From: Bimuria novae-zelandiae CBS 107.79
Lineage: Eukaryota > Ascomycota > Dothideomycetes > Pleosporales > Didymosphaeriaceae
Assembly (NCBI GenBank): GCA_010015655.1
Contig: ML976696.1
Coordinates: 161,310-225,309 of the forward strand
Length of the DNA: 64,000 nucleotides
Direction: 5' to 3'
This document shows positions 1 through 10,090 of this stretch, piece by piece. The position numbers were made by a program, and so were the translations under genes. Each line of letters starts with the position of its first letter. Within the stretch, counting starts at the first letter, position 1. Below the pieces are notes generated by a model. It searched no databases. It was given only the letters and a program-made list of their open reading frames with translations, and had not been told where the DNA came from.

Positions 1-350
1 CCTCTTATAAGAAAATCTATTCTTCTTAATTTACTAGCTTTTTCAGTATAACTATTATCCTTATTACCAGTTTATTTAGCTTAGTTATAGGTATCTTGCT
101 TTATTAGCTCTTAAAAAACTTTTTTTATAATAAACGCGTGCTTAGAACTTAATTAATAATATAGCTTTATTAGTAGCGCGCTAATAGCTCCTTAGTAGCT
201 TATTAATATATATATAATAGTAATAGCATTTAAAATTATTAGCTAAGTATTACTTAGCTACTGTAATCGTAAAAGTTAATAGCTAGGCTTATAACTGTAG
301 CCTAGCAGTCTGGTAGATAATTAATCAATAAGCTATATTGCTATTTGCAG
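1..350. repeat. AT-rich degenerate repeat DNA
   Basis: This stretch is visibly AT-rich, dense in TA dinucleotides, and has no open frame of useful length. It resembles the mutated transposon DNA on the other side of the gene segment. I could not assign it to a family. Composition changes sharply near position 350, where balanced sequence begins. Confidence 0.6.
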
Positions 351-356
351 AAATAA

Positions 357-1049
357 GTGTGTAAAATAAGGAGTCTGTCGAGAAAGAAAGTAGTAGTCAA
401 GACCTTTATCTTGAAGTCAGTGGTCCGTGCTCCTACATGGAACCTTCTACAACCTCTGACGTTGTCACGTGGCTACACCATCAATGCCTTCTCCACCGTC
501 ATGCAGCCAGACTTGGGACCCGGAGGACTGGACGCCTTCAAGCTTAGTTACCTTGAGCTGTACCGCCAGAGGCCGCTTTACAAGTCGGTCGGCCTAGGTG
601 GCTTCTGGGCACACTGGGCTACTGATGATCTCCCTGCTTATGCAGATGTCCACAGGCGCATCCAGTTCAAGCTCGTTACCATCCCATCTCTAGATTCTGG
701 AGAAGTCTTTGAGGCGCGACACACACTGAGCCGGGAGCGTATAATCAACAACACCAAGTTAGACGAGAGTGTAGTAGCAGCGGACGAGAAGTGGAGGGTG
801 AGCATCACCGACCGAGCCATGATGCCCGGCTGGGATTAGTGGGCCTAGGGAGATGTCCGCGACGATGGCAATCTCAAAGACAAGCTGCTCTTGGAGTGGA
901 GGAAGAACGATTACAATCGAAGAGTGCACGATGGAGGCGAGCGGGAGCCAACGAAAGAATTGCTCGATCGTGGCGCGGTGATAAGTGAAAAATCCACTGG
1001 CTTGAAATTTAGGTATGAGCAGAAGGAGGCATTCTTTACCATCACATGA
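357..1049 (+). pseudogene. Broken gene fragment of unknown function at the isochore edge
   Basis: One reading frame runs through this interval and is broken only by two TAG codons, at 837-839 and 846-848, three codons apart. After them the same frame continues in protein-like sequence rich in charged residues and ends at TGA 1047-1049. There is no ATG near the 5' end. The frame simply emerges from the AT-rich block, with the first internal ATG about 49 codons in, so the 5' end is missing or lies in an unseen exon. The conserved-looking part includes Trp/Gly/Tyr-rich stretches such as GGFWAHWATDD. I do not recognise the family. CAG-to-TAG changes would fit RIP leaking from the neighbouring repeat. 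A small intron removing both stops is possible but no good splice signals are seen. Confidence 0.5.
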
Positions 1050-1090
1050 TTTCATCGCATATAATGGTTCAAGGACATAGCTTGGAATGG

Positions 1091-1345
1091 AAGGGACTCC
1101 TGGGGTAACACGCAGTGCTTCGTTTTGCTAGATCTTAATCTTGTACTGGAGGCCTGGAGACTCATACCCAGGGTATCTTCCACCCATGAAGCCCTTTAGA
1201 ATTACACGATTCCTTTGCATGTAATCTAGGTCAATGGAATAGGCCTAAAAGAAAGAGGAGTCCTGGGGTAACACGCAATGCTTCTTTATCCTAGAACTCA
1301 ATCTTGTACTAGAGGCCTGTAACCACATATCCAGGGTATCTTCCA
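1091..1345. repeat. Imperfect tandem duplication, period about 163 bp
   Basis: A block containing TCCTGGGGTAACACGCA followed by a TCTTGTACT.GAGGCCTG motif and CAGGGTATCTTCCAC occurs near 1098 and again near 1261 with scattered differences. A short third echo (GGGGTAACAC) occurs near 1430 and a fainter one near 2818. No coding frame spans the copies. Their origin is unknown; they could be a decayed short mobile element or a local duplication. Confidence 0.55.
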
Positions 1346-1488
1346 CTCACAACGCCAGCTTCGAATGCCCGAGAAACGGAAAAATTACGGAATTATTACG
1401 GCAGCAGAACGCCGTAAAGGTCCGCGTGGGGTAACACAGTACCCAATACCTCCGCATTCTCATCATCCAAACCTCCTCCTCGCACCTC

Positions 1489-2456
1489 TCAGACCTTGTC
1501 GCCATCCTTCTCCCTCTCCGCCTCCCACGCCTCACCCAGTCCCTTGTACTCATTCCTCCAATTCATGCTCGCCGCCGCGCCACGCTCCCTGAGCACCTTC
1601 TCCGCTTCCATCCATCCCACCTCGCCCTTCGCGACCTCCGGAAACGTGAGCACCCACTCCCTATACGCGAGTCCTTCTTTGCTGGATTTCTCGCCTAGGT
1701 CCGCGGCCACCAATCCCGATGCGCGCATGTGCAGCAGGCCGAGGCGGCGCGCTTCTTCGAGGAAACCTTTCAGCTTTATCATGTTGTTTCTAACGGGAGC
1801 AAGATGCTTGGCCGCGAGCTTGAGGTAGTACAAGACGCTGTCGAGGAGGAGACACAGACCTGACATGGTGATAGAAATCTTGGCGGGGTCGACGGAAGCG
1901 ATTACGTCGCGGGCATTGCGCAGCGCGGTTTCGACGCGGAGCCAGTCTTTGAAGAACGCGCTGCCTGTGCGAGGGTTGTGCGGCTCGAAGACTCCTTTGA
2001 GGACTCGCAGGCCGTATGGGTCGATCTTTGGGAGGGCGAGGACAGCAGGCGTGTCGGCACGGATGGCGAGTGGAATCTGGTGGCTATGCTGCGTTAGTAG
2101 TCGAAGAGTGGACAGTGGCGAGGAGGTTGGTACTAAAGAACTCCCATGTCACGGTACTCTTGCTCGAGACCGTCCAGCGCTTGCTCGAGCTTCCTGGCAA
2201 AAGCCTCATGTTCGTCAAGAAAATCCTGATTCACCTCGGGCGTCTCGACCCCGGGGGTCTCTGCGTCCAGGAAGTCTGTCGGATCGGAGGGAAACTTGAG
2301 CATCCAAATGAAAATCGTGAAGGCTTTGGCGGAATTGCGGTTAATAGTTGGATTAGTTTCTAGGTCGCCCACGTGCAAGCAGATCTCCGCCATGAGAGCC
2401 TGGTTGATTTTGAGATGCTCCGAGTCGTCGGCGGGGTCGCTATCAAGCAGAGACAT
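1489..2456 (-). CDS. Hypothetical protein, two exons, about 304 aa
   Basis: Exon 1 is 2456-2142 and exon 2 is 2088-1489. The 53-bp intron (2141-2089) was placed because it joins the two frames in phase and has a branch-like ACTAAC followed by CAG at the 3' side; its donor GTTCTT is not canonical, so the exact 5' site is less certain. The start is the ATG at 2456, preceded in frame by a stop. A 5'-UTR intron is possible because CACTAACTGCTGACAG lies just upstream. The protein begins with an acidic N-terminus and is helical and charged throughout, with a more hydrophobic segment early in exon 2. No signal peptide is seen. I do not recognise a named domain; the organisation resembles fungal helical hypothetical proteins. 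Confidence 0.7.
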
Positions 2457-4873
2457 TGCTACGGGTTATCTGTCAGCAGTTAGTGCAGCTCAAGGAGACG
2501 CGCGGGCGAAGGCGGTAGAGTGCGTGCGACGGAGAAGAGAAGGGTGGAGGGAGTGAGAGAGACGAATTTGGGTTGATTATCTCAGGCAGCCGTTGCCGGC
2601 CCAGCGCGCCGAATCGAGGTGAAGTGAACTATTTTTGAGCGTCTCTTCTCGTTGTGCACCGAAGAGAAGTGTTTATCTTATATCATGCCTGGTTGACTGT
2701 ATGCAGCCCCCAGAACCCTGAGCCCATGGTCTACATTTTGACCAAGGTCTCGTAAAGAGCAGCAACGAGGCGAGATGAAGCACTTAAACGCTGGACAGCT
2801 GGTGTGAAAAAGGATCCTGGGGTGACGCACGACTGTTTGCACCCGGGTCGACTGGACATGACTAAGCCGATTTCTGGGGACATCTGGCTTAGGATTTGTT
2901 GGGAACAGGAGACATATACTAGTAAAAATGAGGGATATGGAAGTCAAGACGGAATTTAGTGGCCATCTGAAGAGCGAATTTGGGCAGTGTAACGCACATT
3001 GGATGCTAAGTAGTCCAACAGATAAGAATTAGCTATCCAATCTAATACCATTCTGAACGATATGTAATTAGAGCTTCTCCGGGTTGCATAATCTTGTCCT
3101 CTGTGCCCTCCAGTAAGCTATCAATGATTTTGAATTGCGTAGGAGATTGCATTGCACCATGACGTCGCGCTCTGATATAGGCATGTCGCCGTGGAATGCG
3201 TCGGCTACGACGTAGGATTCCCACGACCCAGTGTCTGGTACACCTGCCCGAGCATACCTTGAGCATCCCATACATCAGTACTCCGAATCCGTCGTAGCAT
3301 ACTCTGGGGCGACTCACTAAGCGGTGCCATAGTAGCGGCCACCGAGGAGGCAGTAAACTGGCGGGTGGTCAGCACTTGCGGTTGCGATGGTGTTGAAGAC
3401 CATATGGGTGATATACCATCACTAGAAAACCTGCAATGGTGGGAACACGTGACTCACAGTCCTCAAAAGCGAGCGATTCGCGCTCGTAATAGTCCAGGGC
3501 AGCCTCGGCTTCCGTCCACTAAACGGGGCGCTGTTGATTGAATGTGGGTTTATCAACTCAGGTTTGCGGCAGCGGCAGTTGGTGTGCCGCTATTTCGTTC
3601 CGTTTATTGGGCTGCATAGCGATAGCGAGAACCGATTAACGATAAAGTGTGGTCGGGGAAAAGTTAGATGGTGAATGTACACAGACACTGAATTGTGCTA
3701 GAGCGACATCAGAGCGAGGACTAGCTTCGTTGGGATTAGCGGGCTCGGCAGCTGCTTCTCAACCAACTGCACAGGCAGGAGCTTGATTGACGTTGAAACC
3801 CCAGTTGTTACCATCGACCGCCATATTGCAGCCGCGGTACGCTCGCTTCTCTTTCTACATGTCACTCTACACCCGCACGTGCGCGGTTTTCTAGGCGCAC
3901 AGCACATGTCTGTCGCTGGGCATGGGCGATGGCTTCGGTGTCGCATCGTCCGCTCAACGTCGCCTGCCGGCCCTCTCGAGTAAAACCGGTGTCTCCGTGA
4001 TGGAATTGGTATACGATAATAGTTTCACCAAGTCATAAGACACATTGCTTCCTTCACGACTCAGCCAGCAAGTCCAGGTGGGACTGCGCCGGCCGGAAGC
4101 AGCAATAGAAGGTCGCAGTGAGCTGGCATTGTCATCGCGATAGGAGCCTGTGACCGTCACACGGATAGAAAGATTGGAGTTGGTGTATGCCGCGTGCGCG
4201 TTAGAGCCTTCAGGTACCTTCCTAACCTTTGCTCTTCCCCGCCTTCCCATCGCCCGAACATGTACCTCTGTGGTCATTTCCATCTTCTCTACATGCAGCA
4301 AGATGATCCAGCGACAGCCCGCGCCTCCTGGGATTGCGGCGTCTCTGTTCTCTTGTTGCGATCCTCCTTTTTGCGATGCCAGTTGGCATGTCGTCACTGT
4401 TATCCCCGTTGACCTTCGTAACGCACCGCACACAGGGAGCTGGCATGTATATTTACATATCCGCCCGGTACCTGATTTTGCGACACACTAATGCCAAGTT
4501 CGCAGGCCTGCCATGGTGCCACGAGCCTGAGCCGCGTGGCTTAAGATCAGATACCCTGGTTTCCTGGTGGGCGAAATGCCGACTCCTGATTGGCTGTGTT
4601 TTGGATGACCTCAAGCCATGCATTGATCCCTAGCGCTGTTTTGGTCGTCCCCGTTCCAGCTTTCCCTGTGACATCAGTCCATCTGGATCTGGATCCGAAG
4701 GAGCCCTGCATTCACTCTACCATTGTTTCCTACATATTTAACCGTAATAGCGTTTTTCCTGCACCGACTACTGAACTTCCTTACACCACCTCTTTGCGCC
4801 TACCTTGCCTATATTTCTCTGTTATCGATACTTGTTTGTACATCTGCCTCAACACCGCATAGCATTGCAAGTC
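2457..4873. other. Intergenic region without a convincing gene
   Basis: Several short open frames occur on both strands, but most start at GTG or TTG, overlap each other antisense, and have skewed composition without recognisable domains. Apart from the possible relic at 3042-3560 I see nothing that deserves a gene call. Confidence 0.5.
3042..3560 (-). pseudogene. Possible spliced gene or gene relic, unrecognised
   Basis: On the minus strand the sequence gives protein-like pieces in shifting frames: one near 3530-3470 containing DYYERES, one near 3400-3320 containing CLLGGRYYGTA, and one ending at 3042 containing QFKIIDSLLEGTED. Two strong donor-like GTGAGT sites (near 3456 and 3316) sit at the ends of the first two pieces. 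This could be a small multi-intron gene or a decaying one. I could not assemble a single consistent model, so the call is tentative and no function is offered. Confidence 0.2.
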
Positions 4874-6263
4874 ATGTCAGGCTTCAGCAAGCTAATCGCA
4901 AAGTTGCGCGGCCGATACGCTCTCGGCGACGATAACCGGGGCTCCACTACTGCCAATGCCGATGACAACGCCTACAAAAGCGCACCGCCCCAGTCCGGAA
5001 CCAACTTCGGGGCGAAGCAACTAGTCATGGCATCTGGGACAGCTCCCACGCTCACCATCACCCTCAGAAACGCTTCTAACAGCAGCCAAGTGTACGTCTA
5101 TGTTACAGGGCTAGCGTTAGACAATGACACTCGTCCCATGTTCCTTCAGTCCGATGGCAGGACCATCTATTACCCAGCTTCTCCTGCCGGTGTTGGAACG
5201 CCTCTCTCTGCTGATGTGAGCATCGCGCTGGGTGCTCCTGGCTCCGCAAGGGACATCACCATTCCACGGATAGCAGGTGGAAGAGTGTGGTTCTCCATCG
5301 GGGCAAAGCTCACATTTGCGCTCAACCCTGGACCTGGCGTCGTCGAGGTACATGCATTGACTACCATTATAAAGGTCAAAGCCACTAATGCGGAGAACAG
5401 CCTTCCGTCTCGAACCCAAGCGACCCGAACATCAACATCAGCTGGGGGTATGTACCTTTCAAATCCAGAAGCACTCACAATTGACTCGGTATCATAGATT
5501 CTGCGAGTTCACCTACAATTCAGACCAGCTTTTCGTCAACATCTCCTGTGTCGACTTCATTAGCATCCCCGTTGCACTCACCATTACCAACACTTCGGGT
5601 GGGGTACAGTCTGTGCCAGGATTACCCGCAAACGGACTCGCTACCATTATTAACGCCCTAAGACAACAAGCAGCCGCTGACGGCCGCCCATGGGATAAGC
5701 TGATCTACCCGGCCAGCGGCACTCCCCTCCGTGTGCTCTCACCCCTCAAGCTTCTGGACAGTAGATCCAACGCATGGGACGGGTACTGGGACAACTACGT
5801 GAACCAAGTCTGGAACCGCTTCTCTTCCGTTGACATGACCATCAATACGCAAGCTGCTGCAGGTAACGTTACGGGCCGCGTGGCGAATGGCCAACTCAAC
5901 CTGGGCCCAGCCGGAACGTTCAATAAACCCAACGCGAGAGATATATGGACGTGCTCCGAAGGGCCTTTTGCAACGGGCAGCAACGCCGCGCGCAATGCTG
6001 TTATTCCGAGACTAGCTGCCGCGTTCAATCGAAGCACTCTGCTCCTGAACACTACGCACTTTCCGAACGGTAGTACCCCATCGGACTACTACCAGAACGC
6101 TACAACCAACCATTTCTCGCGCATCGTGCACCAAACTATGAAGGACGGTCGTGGATACGCATTTCCCTACGACGATGTCGTTCCCGACGGCGGTGCTGAC
6201 GTTGCGGGTACCGCCTTCGATGCCAGCCCGAGCAACTGGACCATTGCTATCGGAGGCAGTTAG
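4874..6263 (+). CDS. GH64-family beta-1,3-glucanase, three exons, 428 aa
   Basis: Exons are 4874-5347, 5401-5447 and 5498-6263. The introns (53 and 50 bp) start GTACAT and GTATGT and end ACAG and ATAG. Splicing restores a continuous GH64 core through a tiny 47-bp middle exon. GH64 enzymes (laminaripentaose-producing type) cut beta-1,3-glucan, a main component of fungal walls and callose-like polymers. The core contains NPGPGVVEPSV, WGFCEFTYN and CVDFISIP. The Glu of CEF (about residue 177) and the Asp of VDF (about residue 193) are 16 residues apart, the spacing of the catalytic pair known in the Streptomyces enzyme (Glu154/Asp170). WDGYWDNYVNQVW and the terminal WTIAIGG are also family features. 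The ATG at 4874 gives no classical signal peptide; upstream in-frame sequence has no ATG, so either secretion is unconventional or a 5' exon is missed. Likely roles are wall remodelling or degradation of other fungal or plant beta-glucans. Confidence 0.92.
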
Positions 6264-6999
6264 TGTCCGCCTCCTTGCCCATTTCGCAACGAGCCGGAAT
6301 GGCAACGATTTCGTGGGGAGCCGGGCTGTTTTTACGGTCATACAAACGCAACGGGAGCTGGTGGAGCGGTCTCAAGGGCGAAGGTCAGCTCAAGGCTCGA
6401 GAATCAAGAGCCAAGGCCATCGGGTATCTCCAGAATTTTGTCGATTTGTGGGCCCCGGGATACGGATTTACAGTTTGGGAATGGCGTATAGAGTCTTTGA
6501 TACCACGGTTGTAGAGTGTTGGGATGGGTTTGTGCTGTCCCTTTGACACCCTCGCTGAACTTATTCCTGTAAATATTTCGCTTATTCTTACGTACCTATA
6601 CCGCTGTACTACCCGTCACAGTATCGCTGTCATTATTTATACGTGTGTCTCGCATCGTAAACTGCGCTAACATGGGAAGACTTCTCCTTCCGTATCCATG
6701 GTTCCGAGGTTAGATTTTCACCACGTGTCACGCGTAGGCGGGCGTCGCCGGCATATCGCACATCTTGCGGTAACACCACCCCCAATACAGCATCTATCCT
6801 TTATTTCGGGTTGTATAGCGAAAAGAACACGTAAGGATGCTCCGCCGTTTTACGTCGCTGCTAGTTCAACCGTTCCAAGTCAACTGTTAACCTTGGGTTC
6901 ACGTACCCGGACCCGCCCAACATGGAACCGAGTGGATCCGAACACGACGGCGGCTCACCCATTCACTGGCCTCAAGAAATGGCATTTTTCGATCCGCAA

Positions 7000-7006
7000 T
7001 ATAAAG
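7000..7006 (+). promoter_or_regulatory. TATA-like box upstream of the Sec9-like gene
   Basis: TATAAAG lies about 300 bp before the chosen ATG at 7306. Pyrimidine- and CA-rich sequence follows it, including a CACTCACAG that could be a 5'-UTR splice acceptor. Assigned by motif only. Confidence 0.3.
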
Positions 7007-7305
7007 CTCCTGCGCGCCGAGCGCATGCTTCGCACGCTCCATCGAACACGCTCACGTCCGCCTTGCATTCAACCCAACCCAACCCAGCTGCTGCGCTTTA
7101 CGTGCACAGGCCCTGCGAGTATGCACCTTCAGATAGCCCTTTAATAAACGCCACCGATAAAGAATATTAACAGCAGCGAACACTCACAGCCTGCACATAT
7201 AATCAACCCGACTGGCAGCCTCACGCATCGCGGGCAGGCTCGTTTTTCTTCGAGAAGGATCGGTGGAACCAGTTGGTCCGGGATAGAAAGACCGGCCTGA
7301 AGAAG

Positions 7306-8526
7306 ATGTCTTCGATTAAGAACTGGAGGTTTTTGAAGAAGAAAGGGGCTTCTAAAACATGGTCTCCGTCGCGGACCAAGACAACAGAAGAACAAGACCA
7401 GAGGCCTGGACTGCGATCACTCCCCTATGAGTGCAAGACTGCTGGTCTAGTCAACCCGTACGAACTCCATTCCAAGCCCGCCAACACCGGCACCTCCACC
7501 ACCGCGATGTCGTCTGGGCAAGGCGCCGAGGACTGCATCTCACCACTCTACACCAGTCCGATGCTGAAATGGCCTCCTCTCAAACCAAAAGGCATAAAAA
7601 AGAAGAATTCTTTTATTTTCTCTTCCAAGAAATCCAAGACTGAGCCTGTATCCCCATGCTTCGACCCTCCCACCGCACTCCGCCTTAGAGAAGAGATCGA
7701 CAATATACACGCTTCTCCACCCAGCACAGCGAGTTCTTGCTCCTCGCGTGCAGTGACTTTCGCCTCCATAGCTACATGCTCCTCCAGCAATGAATCCTCC
7801 GGTGCCACCTCCACGCCCGTCACTGACACCGCAAGCACCTTTTCACTCCGCGCGGACGTCGAAGAAGACGACATCACCGCCACCAAGCAACACATCCGCG
7901 CCTTCAAACTCGCTGACATCTCCTCCACCCAAAACGCGCTCCGCTTCTCCTACGAAGCCCGCGATACAGGCGCCGTGACGTTAAGCCGTCGAAACGAACA
8001 GGACGAGCGCATCGCACGCGCAGAATTGAATTTGCACTCCGCCCGCGTCCAAAACCGCATCGCTGGCGAGCGCCTCCGCGCGCTAAAATCCTCAAATAAT
8101 TTGATGCACTTCTCCAACCCCTTCTTCGCCTCCACGCGCGAGCGCGACATCGACGACGCGCTCGTCCGCGCGCACCAGAGGGAGCGCGCCGAGCGCGCCG
8201 CAGTGCGACGGCGGGCGTGGGAAGCCGCGTTGCGCAGAAGGATTACCGTGCAAGTGGAGGTTGAGAGGGAAGGCGGTGGGCGGGATCTGGTGGAGAGGGC
8301 GAAGTACCAATTCGAGCCGGATAGCGAGGACGACGAGTTTGAAGATGAGATTGAGAGGAATCTTGAGGAGCTGGTGAGGGTGGTGCCGGAGTTGAAGGTG
8401 TTGGCGGTGAGGATGGGGGAGACGATTACGCAGGGGAATGAGAGGTTGGATGGGGTGAGGGGGAGGGTGGAGGGCGTGGAGGATGGAATGGTGCGGAATC
8501 GGCGTGCGTTGGGGAGGATACATTAA
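7306..8526 (+). CDS. Divergent SNAP-25/Sec9-like Qbc-SNARE, 406 aa
   Basis: Qbc-SNAREs such as yeast Sec9 supply two helices to the plasma-membrane SNARE complex that drives exocytosis. Here residues 1-190 are basic then Ser/Thr/Pro-rich and probably disordered. Residues about 200-262 form the first SNARE-like helix (STQNALRFSYEARDTG, then NEQDERI, with Gln232 at the expected zero layer). Residues about 270-330 are an Arg/Glu/Ala-rich linker. Residues about 340-406 form the second helix (YQFEPDSEDDEFEDEIE, then ITQGNERLDGV with Gln376 at the zero layer). No transmembrane segment is present, as expected for this class. The helices differ strongly from canonical Sec9, suggesting a paralogue. 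ATG 7306 is preceded by in-frame sequence without an ATG back to a stop at 7168; another in-frame ATG at 6922 could start an upstream exon if an intron near 7102-7189 exists. The gene faces the AA9 gene, with 286 bp between their stop codons. Confidence 0.8.
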   Translation: MSSIKNWRFLKKKGASKTWSPSRTKTTEEQDQRPGLRSLPYECKTAGLVNPYELHSKPANTGTSTTAMSSGQGAEDCISPLYTSPMLKWPPLKPKGIKKKNSFIFSSKKSKTEPVSPCFDPPTALRLREEIDNIHASPPSTASSCSSRAVTFASIATCSSSNESSGATSTPVTDTASTFSLRADVEEDDITATKQHIRAFKLADISSTQNALRFSYEARDTGAVTLSRRNEQDERIARAELNLHSARVQNRIAGERLRALKSSNNLMHFSNPFFASTRERDIDDALVRAHQRERAERAAVRRRAWEAALRRRITVQVEVEREGGGRDLVERAKYQFEPDSEDDEFEDEIERNLEELVRVVPELKVLAVRMGETITQGNERLDGVRGRVEGVEDGMVRNRRALGRIH

Positions 8527-8812
8527 TCCTTGGCGTTGGATGGTCGGGAGAAGCTGCGCATACACGAACAAGGAGTATTTTAGGAAATACTCGGGACGCG
8601 GAGCCAGGACGATTTAGGTCGTTGCCAGCCATGTTAAGCAAAGATAACGCGCAGTCTGTGAATTTTATGAAGGTATTACAGTATTCAATGCGATTTTTAT
8701 GCGGATGCTGAAACGGTATCTATAACATTTACAAAGAGAGCCCGTAATGGCCGTGACCTTGACCCTTACGTCCCCTTCAAGAAATTACGCTGTGTTTTAT
8801 TGAGCTTCGAGC

Positions 8813-10090
8813 TTAGGCGTTGAAGTCACGGGCGTGGTCGCGCCAGTGCTTCGGCCACTCGCCACCCCAGGCTTCGGGCTCGCCGTAGCTCGGCTCTTCG
8901 TCATCTTCCTCTTCGTCATCCTCCTCGTCTTTCTCGGTGTAGTCATCCTCATCCTCGTCTTCATCCTCTTCGTATCCCTCACCAGCCTCAGGGGCAGGGG
9001 TAGCCCCGGGTGCAGTTGCAGTGTTATACGTAGGGGCGGTAGTCGCATTGAACGCGGGAGCGGTAGCAGTGGCAGTGACATATGCCACCAGGGTAGATGT
9101 GGCAGTGATATATGCGCCCTCAGCAGGGGTGGGCTTGCTCTCCACAACCGCGGGCGTAGGCTGAGCGGCGTACGAAGACTCAACCGGCACCGCCGGCGCA
9201 ACGGACGAAGGCTGTTCGGCGGAAACAGGTGCGCTTCCAGAGCCAGACGCTGAGCCGCCGAAAGTAGCGACAGCCGGGCCCGGAGCATCGAAGGTCACGC
9301 CCGCCTCGTGCTGGTAGAGGTCGAAGGTAAGCTGCGGGTCAGAGGAAGAGTAGATCTCCGTCGCCTTGATACCCGCCGGAATCGCCGCGTTGTCATTGCC
9401 ATTTTGGATGGCAATGTTGAGCGCCTGCGGCCAGAACTGCCTCTCGGACACCGCGCCGTTGTTGTGGATTGACGCGACTTCTGTGCGAAGAACATAGTTG
9501 CCGCTAGGCAGGTCCTTGGGAATAGTCACAGTCTGCGTGTTGCTGTTTTTGTAGAAAATTTCGTCAGTACCCCAGTACCCCGTGTTCGCCTGGTCGCCAC
9601 CCTCAGCGTAGCGCGTACCGGCGGGGTAGTCGAGCAAACCGGCTTGGTGGATTTTGAAGAAAGAAAGGTCCTCCTTGTTGACATTGGCGCAGTCACCGCC
9701 GCAAGGTGCGAGCCAGGTGGCAGTCCAGCCATGGTGCGAACAGTCCCAACCGACTTCCTCGCCACCACATTCACCATCGTGTTGCCATGTGAACTTGACG
9801 TCGCTGCCGGCATCGACCGGAGCAGTGAATGGCGAGGGCTCGGCATCCATGTGAGCAATGATATCCGGGCTGTTGATCTTGTCGCCGAAAACAGGCTGGA
9901 ATCCCCAGCCCTGGTTGGTCCTCCATGCGGGTGAAGAGTCATCGCCACCGCTCTTGTTCGCGGCATAGAAACCCTTGTACGTCTTGCCTCCTGCTTCGAA
10001 CTCCTTGACGTAGGTATGGGCAGCGGCCTGCGTAGCGAAAGCAGCCGCGAGCACGGCAGCAGTGTTTACGAACTTCGACATAACAGGCAT
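8813..10090 (-). CDS. Secreted AA9-type lytic polysaccharide monooxygenase with acidic C-terminal tail, 425 aa
   Basis: AA9 enzymes are secreted copper enzymes that oxidatively cleave cellulose and related glucans. A signal peptide (about residues 4-24, ending ATQAAA) exposes His25 as the N-terminal copper ligand. The second histidine is in SHHG (His120), followed by the family-typical TWLAPCGGDC. A second-sphere His209 and Gln218 are spaced as in known AA9s (9 residues apart). The motif reads QFWPQ rather than Q-x-Y-P-Q, so the axial Tyr position is Trp220. Both cysteines of a usual disulfide are absent (DIIAH and PQALN instead of the usual Cys). After residue about 270 comes a Ser/Thr/Ala/Pro linker, then a run of Glu/Asp with Tyr (about 375-410); there is no CBM1. 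The gene is a single exon. Met1 and Met4 are both possible starts; Met4 gives the more usual signal peptide. Confidence 0.9.
   Translation of the reverse strand: MPVMSKFVNTAAVLAAAFATQAAAHTYVKEFEAGGKTYKGFYAANKSGGDDSSPAWRTNQGWGFQPVFGDKINSPDIIAHMDAEPSPFTAPVDAGSDVKFTWQHDGECGGEEVGWDCSHHGWTATWLAPCGGDCANVNKEDLSFFKIHQAGLLDYPAGTRYAEGGDQANTGYWGTDEIFYKNSNTQTVTIPKDLPSGNYVLRTEVASIHNNGAVSERQFWPQALNIAIQNGNDNAAIPAGIKATEIYSSSDPQLTFDLYQHEAGVTFDAPGPAVATFGGSASGSGSAPVSAEQPSSVAPAVPVESSYAAQPTPAVVESKPTPAEGAYITATSTLVAYVTATATAPAFNATTAPTYNTATAPGATPAPEAGEGYEEDEDEDEDDYTEKDEEDDEEEDDEEPSYGEPEAWGGEWPKHWRDHARDFNA

Noticed and set aside
3954..4491. Overlapping open frames of over 100 codons on both strands
   Set aside because: They start at GTG, overlap antisense, have low-complexity composition and no recognisable domain.
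4805..4873. Upstream extension of GH64 giving a hydrophobic N-terminus
   Set aside because: The first codon is TTG, not ATG, so it does not support a signal peptide for a nuclear fungal gene.
6300..6514. Small ATG frame just after the GH64 stop (MATISWGAGLFLRSYKRNGSW)
   Set aside because: Protein-like text but only 71 codons, 36 bp behind a confident stop and likely 3' UTR; no family recognised. Kept as unresolved.
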